From Pseudomonas syringae (GTDB lineage Bacteria; Pseudomonadota; Gammaproteobacteria; Pseudomonadales; Pseudomonadaceae), in assembly GCF_023278085.1 (NCBI RefSeq), contig NZ_CP066265.1, positions 4,048,001 through 4,112,000 on the forward strand: a stretch of DNA of 64,000 nt, written 5' to 3'. A model generated the notes under the pieces. That model had not been told where the DNA came from, searched no databases, and worked only from the letters and a program-made list of their open reading frames with translations. This document shows positions 56,464-64,000 of this stretch, in pieces. The stretch's first letter is position 1. Every line of letters starts with the position of its first letter. The position numbers were made by a program, and so were the translations under genes.

Positions 56464-59037
56464 ATGTCATCCACGTTCACGCCTGTCGCCCGACACCGCG
56501 CACGGCTTACCCTTTCACTGCTGACCCTCGCACTCCTCGGCGCAGGCCTGCAAGTACTGCCTGCCCACGCATCCAGCGAAAATGCACCGTCGGCACGCCC
56601 GGCAGGCACCTACAGCTTCTCGATCAGCCAGCAACCGCTGGTGTCAGCCCTGAACGAATTCAGCCGCGTTACCGGCTGGCAAGTCGGTGTGTCATCCGAG
56701 CTGGCGCAAAACGTAACGTCACAGGGCGCAAACGGTAATCTGAGCGCGGCAGCCGCTCTGGACAAATTACTGGCGGGCAGCTCGCTGAGCTATCGCAACC
56801 TGGGCAACAACAACGTGGTGCTGGAAAAGCGCATTGCCGGGGTCATGGCGCTGGATCAGATCACGGTGAGCGCAACGCGTCAGGCGCAGGAAGTGGTCAC
56901 CGTACCCAGCACTGTCAGTGTTCAATCACGCGAACAGCTGGATCGTCAGAACGTCAATACCATTCGCGATCTGGTGCGCTACGAGCCAGGTGTTTCAGTG
57001 GGCGGCGCAGGGCAGCGTGCAGGCACGACCGGTTACAACATTCGCGGGATCGACGGCAACCGCATCCTGACCCAGGTCGATGGCGTTGAAGTGCCCGACA
57101 GTTTCTTCACTGGCCCTTATGCGCAGACCCACCGCAACTACGTCGACCCCGAGATAGTCAAGCGCGTGGAAATCCTTCGCGGCCCGGCATCAGCCCTGTA
57201 CGGCAGCAGCGCCATCGGCGGCGTCGTCAGTTATTACACGCTGGACCCGGATGACATCATCAAACCCGGCCAGGACGTCGGCGCACGCCTGAAAACCGGC
57301 TACAGCTCGGCAGACGAGAGCTGGCTGAACTCGGCCACGCTCGCCGGGCGTCAGGGCGAGTTCGACGCTCTGCTGCACTTGAGCCAGCGTAACGGTCACG
57401 AAACCGAATCTTATGGCGAGACGGGCGGCACTGGCCTGAACCGCACCGAAGCCAACCCTCAGGACGCCCGCAGCACCAACATCCTGGGCAAACTGGGCTG
57501 GAATTATGGCGACGGCTCGCGCCTGGTGCTGGCCTATGAAAAGTACAAGGATGATCGCGACAGCAACCTGAAAAGCGCGGTGGGTGGACCGTTCGCCAAT
57601 GGCAGCGGGCTAGGTATGTATCGCTCGCGCGAAGGCAACGACACCATTACCCGCGAACGCTTCGGGGTCGAGAACACGTTCAGTCTCGACAGCCTGCTGG
57701 TGGATAACCTCAAGTGGAGCCTGAATTACCAGACCGCCAAGACCGACCAGAGCACTCACGAACGTTATTTCCCGTTCTCCCGCGATGTATATCGCCAGCG
57801 CGAGACGGAGTATCAGGAAAAACAGTGGATCTTCGATGCCCAGCTGGACAAGGCATTCTCCATCGCCAGCACTGACCATGTGCTGACCTACGGCACCACC
57901 ATCAAGCAACAGAAAGTCACCGGGCTGCGCAGCGGTAGCGGGACCTGTGCCCGTGTGTTCGGCTCGTGTCGTGTGGTCGGCGCCGACAGCCCGAGCGATC
58001 GGCTGGCCGCCACCAGCGACTTCCCGGACCCGACCATCACCAGCTATGCCCTGTTCGCGCAGGATCAGATCAGCTGGAACGACTGGACCTTCATGCCCGG
58101 CGTGCGCTACGACCACACGCGACTCGAACCCAGGTTCACTCAGGCGTTTCTCAACTCGGTCGACCTGACAGACCCGAGCGAGGCCAACGATGAAACGAAG
58201 ACCTGGCATCGCCTGTCGCCCAAGTTTGGCGTGACCTACGCGCTGACCGACCAGTACACATGGTATGGCCAGTATGCCGAAGGGTTCCGCACGCCCTCGG
58301 CAAAATCACTTTATGGTCGCTTCGAAAACCCGAGTGCTGACTACACTGTCGAGCCGAACCCGAACCTGAAGCCGGAGACCAGCAAAAGTTATGAAACGGG
58401 GCTGCGCGGCCGCTTCGAGTCCGGTTCGTTCGACATCGCCGTGTTCTATAACAAGTACCGCGACTTCATCAACGAGGACGCGATCACCCCCGGTTATGAC
58501 GAACTGACCTTCCAGTCGAACAATATCAAGCACGCCACCATGAAGGGCGCCGAGTTCAAGGGGCGTCTGAATCTCGACAGCCTGGGCGCGCCGAGCGGTC
58601 TGTACAGCCAGGCATCCATTGCTTACGTCCACGGCCGCAACAACGATACCGGCGCGCCGATCAACAGCGTCAACCCGCTGACCGGCGTCATCGGCCTGGG
58701 GTATGAACAGAACACCTACGGCAGCCTGCTGAGCTGGACGCTGGTCAAGCGTAAAACCCGCGTGGACGACAGCAGCTTTCACACGCCGGATGGCACCTCC
58801 AGCCAGTTCAAGACACCGGGCTTCGGCATTCTGGACCTGACCGGCTATTACAAGGTCAGCAACGACGTGACTGTGAATGCCGGCCTGTACAACCTGACCG
58901 ACAAGAAATACTGGCGCTGGGACGACGTACGCGGCTACGACGGTGTCGGTGAGGCTGGCGTGACTGCGCCTGCCAATCTTGACCGCCTGACCCAGCCGGG
59001 ACGCAACTTCAGCGTCAACGTGGTGTGGGACATCTGA
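56464..59037 (+). CDS. hxuA: TonB-dependent heme receptor with signalling domain (HxuA-like)
   Basis: An 857-residue outer-membrane transporter. The signal peptide ends LPAHAS (about residue 37). An N-terminal STN signalling domain follows (about 50-125, YSFSISQQPLVSALNEFSRVTGWQVGVS), then a TonB box (LDQITVSAT), the plug (IRDLVRYEPGVSVGGAGQR) and a 22-strand barrel ending FSVNVVWDI. It imports heme or heme proteins and signals through the FecR and FecI proteins encoded upstream. The YGTT- and FRTPSAK-region resembles the hemoglobin/transferrin/lactoferrin family. Confidence 0.9.
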   Translation: MSSTFTPVARHRARLTLSLLTLALLGAGLQVLPAHASSENAPSARPAGTYSFSISQQPLVSALNEFSRVTGWQVGVSSELAQNVTSQGANGNLSAAAALDKLLAGSSLSYRNLGNNNVVLEKRIAGVMALDQITVSATRQAQEVVTVPSTVSVQSREQLDRQNVNTIRDLVRYEPGVSVGGAGQRAGTTGYNIRGIDGNRILTQVDGVEVPDSFFTGPYAQTHRNYVDPEIVKRVEILRGPASALYGSSAIGGVVSYYTLDPDDIIKPGQDVGARLKTGYSSADESWLNSATLAGRQGEFDALLHLSQRNGHETESYGETGGTGLNRTEANPQDARSTNILGKLGWNYGDGSRLVLAYEKYKDDRDSNLKSAVGGPFANGSGLGMYRSREGNDTITRERFGVENTFSLDSLLVDNLKWSLNYQTAKTDQSTHERYFPFSRDVYRQRETEYQEKQWIFDAQLDKAFSIASTDHVLTYGTTIKQQKVTGLRSGSGTCARVFGSCRVVGADSPSDRLAATSDFPDPTITSYALFAQDQISWNDWTFMPGVRYDHTRLEPRFTQAFLNSVDLTDPSEANDETKTWHRLSPKFGVTYALTDQYTWYGQYAEGFRTPSAKSLYGRFENPSADYTVEPNPNLKPETSKSYETGLRGRFESGSFDIAVFYNKYRDFINEDAITPGYDELTFQSNNIKHATMKGAEFKGRLNLDSLGAPSGLYSQASIAYVHGRNNDTGAPINSVNPLTGVIGLGYEQNTYGSLLSWTLVKRKTRVDDSSFHTPDGTSSQFKTPGFGILDLTGYYKVSNDVTVNAGLYNLTDKKYWRWDDVRGYDGVGEAGVTAPANLDRLTQPGRNFSVNVVWDI

Positions 59038-59054
59038 CCCCGACAGTGACTGAA

Positions 59055-59088
59055 AGCCCGCCGTCAAACGTTGGCGGCAGGCTTTTTT
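59055..59088 (+). terminator. Terminator after the receptor gene
   Basis: AGCCCGCCG and CGGCAGGCT form a 9-bp stem with one G-T wobble around a 10-nt region, followed by TTTTTT. The T tract is also the left half of the promoter-like motif for heme oxygenase. Confidence 0.7.
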
Positions 59089-59115
59089 ACGCTCTCGGGG
59101 CTGGCTGTTCGTCTA
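59083..59115 (+). promoter_or_regulatory. Candidate ECF-sigma promoter of heme oxygenase
   Basis: TTTTTTAC-N10-CTGGCTGTTCGTCTA, 37 bp before the heme oxygenase ATG. It matches the receptor-gene motif at all aligned positions except one outside the N10 spacer. Confidence 0.6.
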
Positions 59116-59152
59116 TTCAACAAGCCCTCTTTTTTCAGCAAGGAAGACTTCG

Positions 59153-59767
59153 ATGCCCCTCGACCCGACCACACCGACCCTGCGCTCACAACGCCTCAAT
59201 CAGATCACTCATGCGCCGCATGAACAGCTCGACAAGGCGGTCAAGGCCCACGCACCGTTTGCAACGCTGGCCAGCTATTCACGCTTTGTGGTCGCCCAGT
59301 ACCTGTTCCAGAGCGAACTGCAAAGCCTGTACAACGACCCGGCGCTACAGGCGATCATCCACGATCTGCCCGCGCGCTGCCGGGCGGCACAGGCCAAGGC
59401 AGACCTTGCCGACCTGAATATGGACATCCCGCTGCCCGTGCCCGGCGCAGTACAAAGCACAAGCAAGGCCGAGGCACTGGGCTGGCTGTTCGTTTCAGAA
59501 GGTTCCAAGCTGGGTGCGGCGTTCCTGATCAAACGCGCCGAAGCGTTGAACCTGAGCGACCGTTTCGGTGCCAGACACCTGGGCGAGCCCGAAGGTGGCC
59601 GCGCCGCTGGCTGGAAGACTTTTGTCAGAACCCTTGACGAAATGCCACTGACTGCCGAGCAGGAAGCGCAACTTGATCAGGGTGCCATTGCCGCTTTCGA
59701 GCGTTTCAATGTACTGCTGCAGCACGCCTACACCGATGCACCTGTCGCCGAAGCAGCGCAGGCATGA
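59153..59767 (+). CDS. hemO: Biliverdin-producing heme oxygenase
   Basis: A 204-residue cytoplasmic enzyme that opens heme to release iron, CO and biliverdin. The proximal heme ligand is probably His23 in ITHAPHEQLDKAVKAHAPF, and the distal helix has GWLFVSEGSKLGAAFL, the glycine-rich helix of the family. It lies downstream of the heme receptor and has its own promoter-like motif. PigA/HemO of Pseudomonas is the closest family; the order receptor-oxygenase suggests imported heme is its substrate. Confidence 0.93.
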   Translation: MPLDPTTPTLRSQRLNQITHAPHEQLDKAVKAHAPFATLASYSRFVVAQYLFQSELQSLYNDPALQAIIHDLPARCRAAQAKADLADLNMDIPLPVPGAVQSTSKAEALGWLFVSEGSKLGAAFLIKRAEALNLSDRFGARHLGEPEGGRAAGWKTFVRTLDEMPLTAEQEAQLDQGAIAAFERFNVLLQHAYTDAPVAEAAQA

Positions 59768-59823
59768 AAAAGCGCCCGGTGCTGTTAAGCTGGTCGGGCT
59801 TTCCGAACCAGCCTGTAGAGACC

Positions 59824-60222
59824 ATGACGTACAAACCACCCGGCTCACGAATTTCACGCCTTTTATACGGCATCCTCGCCTATACCGCGCTTGCCATAGG
59901 TATCGTTGCGATCTTTGTTCCTGGCCTGCCGACCACTGAATTCATTCTGCTGGCGGCCTGGGCAGCAACACGCAGTTCGCCGCGACTGAATGCCTGGCTG
60001 GAAAACCATCGCGTATTCGGGCCAATCCTGTACAACTGGCGTAATGGCAGACTGGTCGCCCGCAAGGCCAAGATCAGCGCAACCATCAGTATGCTGGTGT
60101 GTGCTGTGGTCATGCTGAGCCTGATCGGTCACGCCTGGTGGCTGTATCTGGCCCTGAGCGGGATGGCGCTGGGCAATGTATGGATATGGTCGAGACCGGA
60201 ACCGGTCAAAGTGGACCGCTGA
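59824..60222 (+). CDS. YbaN/DUF454-type inner-membrane protein
   Basis: A 132-residue protein with two to four membrane helices and the DUF454 signature: SRLLYGILAYTALAIGIVAIFVPGLPTTEFILLAAWAATRSSPRLNAWLENHRVFGPILYNWR. The family's function is unknown. The frame also reaches an ATG at 59764 that overlaps the heme oxygenase stop (ATGA) and would add 20 residues; the shorter start fits the family better. Close spacing to hemO suggests co-transcription. Confidence 0.8.
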   Translation: MTYKPPGSRISRLLYGILAYTALAIGIVAIFVPGLPTTEFILLAAWAATRSSPRLNAWLENHRVFGPILYNWRNGRLVARKAKISATISMLVCAVVMLSLIGHAWWLYLALSGMALGNVWIWSRPEPVKVDR

Positions 60223-60325
60223 GCAACAAAGCCGAACATGAGCAGCACACTTCGCATAAGCGATGAACCGCTTCGGCGCGATCAGTGTCTGACTGAGCAG
60301 ACTTATCATTTGATGGAGTAACTTC

Positions 60326-60682
60326 ATGTACGAGCCAGGCCATCTACATCTCACCCACGTAGCGCTGCAACCTTCAGATATCAGCTATGACATCCACCTG
60401 CGCTATGTGGTGAACGAAGATCCCAAGGAAGGCACCTCCATGCATTTCACCATGCAAGGTGAAATCGGTGGCAAGCCGTTTGAAGAACAGTTCCAGCTGA
60501 CCCGCGACCTTGCATTCAACTTCGCCCACGACGCCAGCCGCATCGCCATCAGACACGGCCTGCCCAATTCCGCCGCGTTGCCAATTGCCAGCCACAAAGA
60601 CTACGACCAGATGTTCGAAGACATTCGCAACAAACTGAACGTCAAATCCGGCGAGCCTGTGAAGCCGGAGCATCTGGAGTAG
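60326..60682 (+). CDS. DUF5064 family protein
   Basis: A 118-residue soluble protein that I recognise as a Pseudomonas DUF5064 type: MYEPGHLHLTHVALQPSDISYDI, VVNEDPKEGTSMHFTMQGEI and FNFAHDASRIAIRHGLP. Its function is unknown. It has its own start with GATGGAG ribosome-like site and stands 103 bp after the DUF454 gene. Confidence 0.75.
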   Translation: MYEPGHLHLTHVALQPSDISYDIHLRYVVNEDPKEGTSMHFTMQGEIGGKPFEEQFQLTRDLAFNFAHDASRIAIRHGLPNSAALPIASHKDYDQMFEDIRNKLNVKSGEPVKPEHLE

Positions 60683-60739
60683 AGCTGAAGTTTCAAGCTT
60701 CAAGCCAAGACCATCATGGCCCATGCTCTGCGTCCACCC

Positions 60740-61060
60740 CTTAATGTGTGACGCGGAGCGTCACGAAGGGCATTCCCACGCTGGAGCGTGAGGAACGATA
60801 ACCCCAACTATCGTGCGACGCTCCGCGTCGGCATGCCGTTCTGGACGCTCTGCGTCCGATCTTGAACATGCGCTGTGGCGCAGACTTGTGACGCAGAGCG
60901 TCACCCACGGCATTCCCACGCTGGAGCGTGAGGAACGATAATCTCAACTATCGTGCGACGCTCCGCGTCGGCATGCCGTTCTGGACGCTCTGCGTCCAAC
61001 CCTTAATGTGTAGCGTGGCGCAGACTTAGGGCATTTCTACGCGGGAACGTGCGGAACACG
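60740..61060. repeat. REP-type repeat, 140-bp unit in tandem
   Basis: A unit of about 140 bp containing GACGCGGAGCGTCAC, CATTCCCACGCTGGAGCGTG, AGGAACGATAA, GCGACGCTCCGCGTC and GGACGCTCTGCGTCC occurs twice (the CATTCCCACG core starts at 60771 and 60911), followed by a third partial copy. These are inverted-repeat REP modules. The cluster fills the 455-bp gap before the PhhR-type gene. Confidence 0.85.
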
Positions 61061-61137
61061 TACGCCACCGAATTTCACCAAACCCGCCGCCACAGGGCAT
61101 ACTTGCCGCCCCTTCCGTTGCGAACCGTTAACGCCTC

Positions 61138-62646
61138 ATGCGCATTCACGTCAGCTTCATCGACCGCGTCGGTATCACCCAGGAAGTACTGGCCATTCTG
61201 GGTGGGCGCAATCTGAATCTGGACGCAGTGGAGATGGTACCGCCCAACGTCTACATCGATGCGCCAACCCTCAGCCATCAGATGCTCGAAGAACTCAAGG
61301 ATGCGCTGTTCAGGGTCAGGGGGGTGGAAGCGATCACGGTCGTGGATATCCTCCCCGGTCAGCGCCGCCATCTGCAACTGGATGCCCTGCTCGCCGCCAT
61401 GACCGACCCGGTGCTTGCGCTGGACAGTGCAGGGTATGTGTTGCTGGCCAATCCTGCGCTCATGGCGCTCATTGGCCGTGAGCCGTCAGGTGAATCCATC
61501 GACGAACTGCTGGCAGCACCCGGCTTGCAGACAACGCTGCTGGAAAACGGCTTTCGGTTGCCATTGCGCGAGATCACCCTGAACGGTGAAGCCTTGCTGC
61601 TCGATGCGACACCGATCACCGAAGCCGGCGCGCTGATTACGCTCTACCTGCCCAGCCGGATCGGCGAGCGCCTGTCGGCGTTGCACCATGATCACGCCGA
61701 AGGTTTCGATGCCTTGCTGGGCGACTCAGCGGCCATCCGCACGCTCAAGGCCCGCGCACAACGTGTGGCGACGCTTGACGCTCCCTTGCTGATTCAGGGT
61801 GAGACGGGCACCGGCAAGGAACTCGTGGCCAGAGCCTGCCATGCCAGCAGTGCACGCCATGGCGAGCCGTTCCTCGCGCTGAACTGTGCGGCGCTCCCGG
61901 AGAATCTGGCTGAAAGCGAGCTGTTTGGCTATGCGCCCGGTGCATTTACCGGCGCCGCGCGCGGCGGCAAGCCTGGGCTCATGGAGCTGGCTAACCAGGG
62001 CACTGTCTTCCTTGATGAGATCGGCGAAATGTCGCCGTACCTGCAAGCCAAACTGCTGCGTTTTCTTAACGACGGCAGCTTTCGGCGCGTTGGCGGAGAT
62101 CGGGAAATCAGGGTCAATGTGCGGATACTGAGCGCAACCCACCGCGACCTGGAAAAAATGGTCAGCGAAGGCACCTTCCGCGAAGACCTGTTTTATCGTC
62201 TCAACGTGCTCAACCTGCATGTACCGCCGTTGCGTGAGCGTGGTCAGGACATCCTGCTGCTGGCCCGTTACTTCATGGAACAGGCCTGCGCACAGATCCA
62301 GCGCCCGGTCTGCAGACTGGCGCACGCCACTTACCCCGCCCTGCTGGGCAACCGCTGGCCGGGTAATGTGCGCCAATTACAAAACGTGATATTTCGTGCG
62401 GCTGCCATCTGCGAAGCCACTCATGTGGATATAGGTGATCTGGACATTGCCGGCACGGCGGTGGCGCGTCAGAACGACGCCCCGATCGACAGCCTCGAGA
62501 ACGCTGTAGCCGCGTTTGAAAAAGAATTGCTGGAAAAGCTTTACGCCGATTATCCCTCCACTCGTCAGCTGGCGGCCCGCCTGCACACCTCGCACACGGC
62601 CATCGCACAGCGCCTGCGAAAGTACGGAATACCTGCCAAGCCATAG
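61138..62646 (+). CDS. phhR: PhhR/TyrR-type sigma-54 activator
   Basis: A 502-residue regulator of aromatic amino acid metabolism. An N-terminal ACT domain (about 1-75) and a PAS domain (about 80-190) lead to an AAA+ domain with Walker A GETGTGKE from 221, the sigma-54 contact loop GAFTGA at 268-273, and a TyrR-type helix-turn-helix at the C-terminus (STRQLAARLHTSHTAIAQRLRKYGI). It senses phenylalanine or tyrosine and activates their breakdown in Pseudomonas. Target genes are not in this window. Upstream lies the REP cluster. Confidence 0.87.
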   Translation: MRIHVSFIDRVGITQEVLAILGGRNLNLDAVEMVPPNVYIDAPTLSHQMLEELKDALFRVRGVEAITVVDILPGQRRHLQLDALLAAMTDPVLALDSAGYVLLANPALMALIGREPSGESIDELLAAPGLQTTLLENGFRLPLREITLNGEALLLDATPITEAGALITLYLPSRIGERLSALHHDHAEGFDALLGDSAAIRTLKARAQRVATLDAPLLIQGETGTGKELVARACHASSARHGEPFLALNCAALPENLAESELFGYAPGAFTGAARGGKPGLMELANQGTVFLDEIGEMSPYLQAKLLRFLNDGSFRRVGGDREIRVNVRILSATHRDLEKMVSEGTFREDLFYRLNVLNLHVPPLRERGQDILLLARYFMEQACAQIQRPVCRLAHATYPALLGNRWPGNVRQLQNVIFRAAAICEATHVDIGDLDIAGTAVARQNDAPIDSLENAVAAFEKELLEKLYADYPSTRQLAARLHTSHTAIAQRLRKYGIPAKP

Positions 62647-62820
62647 CTTGGCAGCAGATTCGTATAAAAAATTATTTAGAAAAACTTCATTAAATAAACA
62701 AACTGCCGATAGCGTTCTGGTATGTTCGATAAACCTCTTAACATCCATTTGAATGGGTGTCCGTAAGTGTTCATTACGGCCGTCATGGCAGACAGGGTCA
62801 CGTAGCAACGGGAAAGAATC

Positions 62821-64000
62821 ATGCAAACCCCGCCAGTAGACCGCCAGACCGCCGAGCCGCAGTCTCGTGCCGAAACGATCGTCGAGTCCCGCCGGCAGAA
62901 AATCCTGCTGAAGACCGGTGCGCTTCAGGATGCCATTTTCAACAGTGCCTATTTCTCCAGCATCGCCACCGATGAACATGGCGTCATCCAGATTTTCAAC
63001 GTCGGCGCCGAACGCATGCTCGGTTATCACTCCGAAGACGTGGTCGACAAAATCACCCCGGCCGATATTTCCGACCCTGCCGAGCTGATCATCCGCGCCG
63101 CAGCGCTGAGCCATGAGCTGAACACGCCTATCACGCCTGGCTTTGAAGCCTTGGTGTTCAAGGCTTCGCGCGGTATCGAAGACATCTATGAGCTGACCTA
63201 CATCCGCAAGGATGGTAGCCGCCTGTCAGCGATGGTGTCGGTCACCTCACTGCGCGACAACACCGAAACCATCATTGGCTACCTGCTCATCGGCACCGAT
63301 AACACGGCGCGCAAACAGGAAGAAGAAGCCCAGGCGTTGCTAGACCAGCGTCTGCGAGACCAGCAGTTCTACACCCGCTCGCTGATCGAATCGAACATCG
63401 ATGCGCTGATGATGACCGACCCGCAGGGCATCATTTCCGACGTCAACAAGCAGATGATGGCACTGACCGGACGCACCCGCGACGAGTTGATCGGCGCGCC
63501 CTGCAAGAACTTTTTCACAGATCCGGCAAGCGCCGATGCGGCGATCAAGCGCGTGATCAGCGAACACAAGGTCAGCGATTACGAGCTGACCGTGCGCGCC
63601 TACGACGGCACCGAAACAGTCGTGTCGTACAACGCCGCGACCTTTCATGATCGCGATCGCAAGCTCAAGGGTGTGTTTGCCGCTGCTCGCGACGTGACCG
63701 AGCGCAAGCGTTTCGAACGCACGCTGGAAGAGAAAAACATCGAGCTGGAGCATGCAAGCCACATGAAGTCCGAGTTTCTGGCCACGATGTCCCATGAATT
63801 GCGCACCCCCTTGAACGCAATCATCGGCTTTTCGGAGGCCCTGAAGGACGGCATGGTCGGCGACATGAGTGACGCCCAGCGCGGCTATATCGGCGACATT
63901 TTCAACAGTGGCCAGCATTTGCTCTCGCTGATCAACGACATTCTCGACCTGTCCAAGGTCGAGGCCGGCATGATGAGCCTGGAGCTGGAACAGGTCGATC
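62821..64000 (+). CDS. PAS-containing sensor histidine kinase (3' end cut off)
   Basis: The first 393 residues of a kinase that continues past the window. There are two PAS domains (about 30-165 and 190-305; FNVGAERMLGYHSEDVVDK and DVNKQMMALTGRTRDELIG), then HisKA with phospho-His325 in TMSHELRTPLNAIIGFSEAL, HLLSLINDILDLSKVEAG after it. No membrane segment is seen, so it is probably cytoplasmic. The full protein is likely a hybrid kinase, but the end is not visible. A GGGAAAG ribosome site precedes the ATG. Confidence 0.85.
   Translation, partial: MQTPPVDRQTAEPQSRAETIVESRRQKILLKTGALQDAIFNSAYFSSIATDEHGVIQIFNVGAERMLGYHSEDVVDKITPADISDPAELIIRAAALSHELNTPITPGFEALVFKASRGIEDIYELTYIRKDGSRLSAMVSVTSLRDNTETIIGYLLIGTDNTARKQEEEAQALLDQRLRDQQFYTRSLIESNIDALMMTDPQGIISDVNKQMMALTGRTRDELIGAPCKNFFTDPASADAAIKRVISEHKVSDYELTVRAYDGTETVVSYNAATFHDRDRKLKGVFAAARDVTERKRFERTLEEKNIELEHASHMKSEFLATMSHELRTPLNAIIGFSEALKDGMVGDMSDAQRGYIGDIFNSGQHLLSLINDILDLSKVEAGMMSLELEQVD

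Noticed and set aside
60740-61060. Possible CRISPR array
   Set aside because: The repeated units are about 140 bp with internal inverted repeats and nearly identical throughout, with no unique spacers; they are REP-type repeats.

Overview
The window is a continuous piece of a Gram-negative chromosome that reads as a fluorescent Pseudomonas, most likely of the P. syringae group. The grounds are a complete Entner-Doudoroff/glucose-uptake locus in Pseudomonas order (zwf-pgl-eda with divergent hexR; edd-glk-gltR-gtrS-gtsABCD-oprB-mutarotase with divergent gap), a cyoABCDE quinol oxidase operon, an Hxu-type heme cell-surface-signalling system, Pseudomonas-type small proteins and typical GC-rich codon use. 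All identifications come from reading the sequence and from recalled family features; no database search was run. I see no rRNA, tRNA, CRISPR array, IS element or prophage.

Layout. 0.1-5.4 kb: a double-PAS diguanylate cyclase, then on the minus strand a secreted SMP-30-type lactonase with a secreted cupin protein and a secreted M20 dipeptidase, then a small DUF2945-type protein. 5.6-11.7 kb: a Tat-type periplasmic beta-carbonic anhydrase, Cu/Zn superoxide dismutase, an ArsR repressor with a quinone-reductase-like enzyme (two matching operators), a PheC-like periplasmic protein, an unknown Cys/His protein, and ilvE. 11.8-17.7 kb: cyoABCDE and dsbB. 17.7-20.9 kb: a structured intergenic region, cheV, a GNAT acetyltransferase, a YkgJ-type cysteine-cluster protein and a small protein.

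20.9-27.6 kb: a six-gene chaperone-usher fimbrial cluster on the minus strand (two pilins, chaperone, usher, second chaperone, tip subunit); a 24-bp element recurs upstream of both pilin genes. 27.8-36.5 kb: an RND efflux pair with a heavy-metal-type two-component system, a membrane diguanylate cyclase and a DUF2383 protein. 36.7-54.5 kb: the glucose block. OprB and GtsABCD import glucose, Glk phosphorylates it, Zwf-Pgl-Edd-Eda run the Entner-Doudoroff path and Gap continues it. HexR, GltR/GtrS and probably Crc/Hfq control it, and candidate HexR and CA-motif sites are visible.

54.7-60.7 kb: an iron/heme block with a Fur-like box, an ECF sigma factor, its FecR-type regulator, a TonB-dependent heme receptor, heme oxygenase, a YbaN-type membrane protein and a DUF5064-type protein. 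Receptor and oxygenase share a near-identical promoter-like motif that probably defines the sigma factor's target. 60.7-64 kb: a tandem REP-type repeat, a PhhR/TyrR-type sigma-54 activator, and the start of a PAS-histidine kinase that runs off the window. The least explained items are the paired pilin-upstream elements, the twin ECF promoter motif, the switch-like inverted repeats near 17.9 kb and a REP element that supplies the 3' end of the mutarotase gene.
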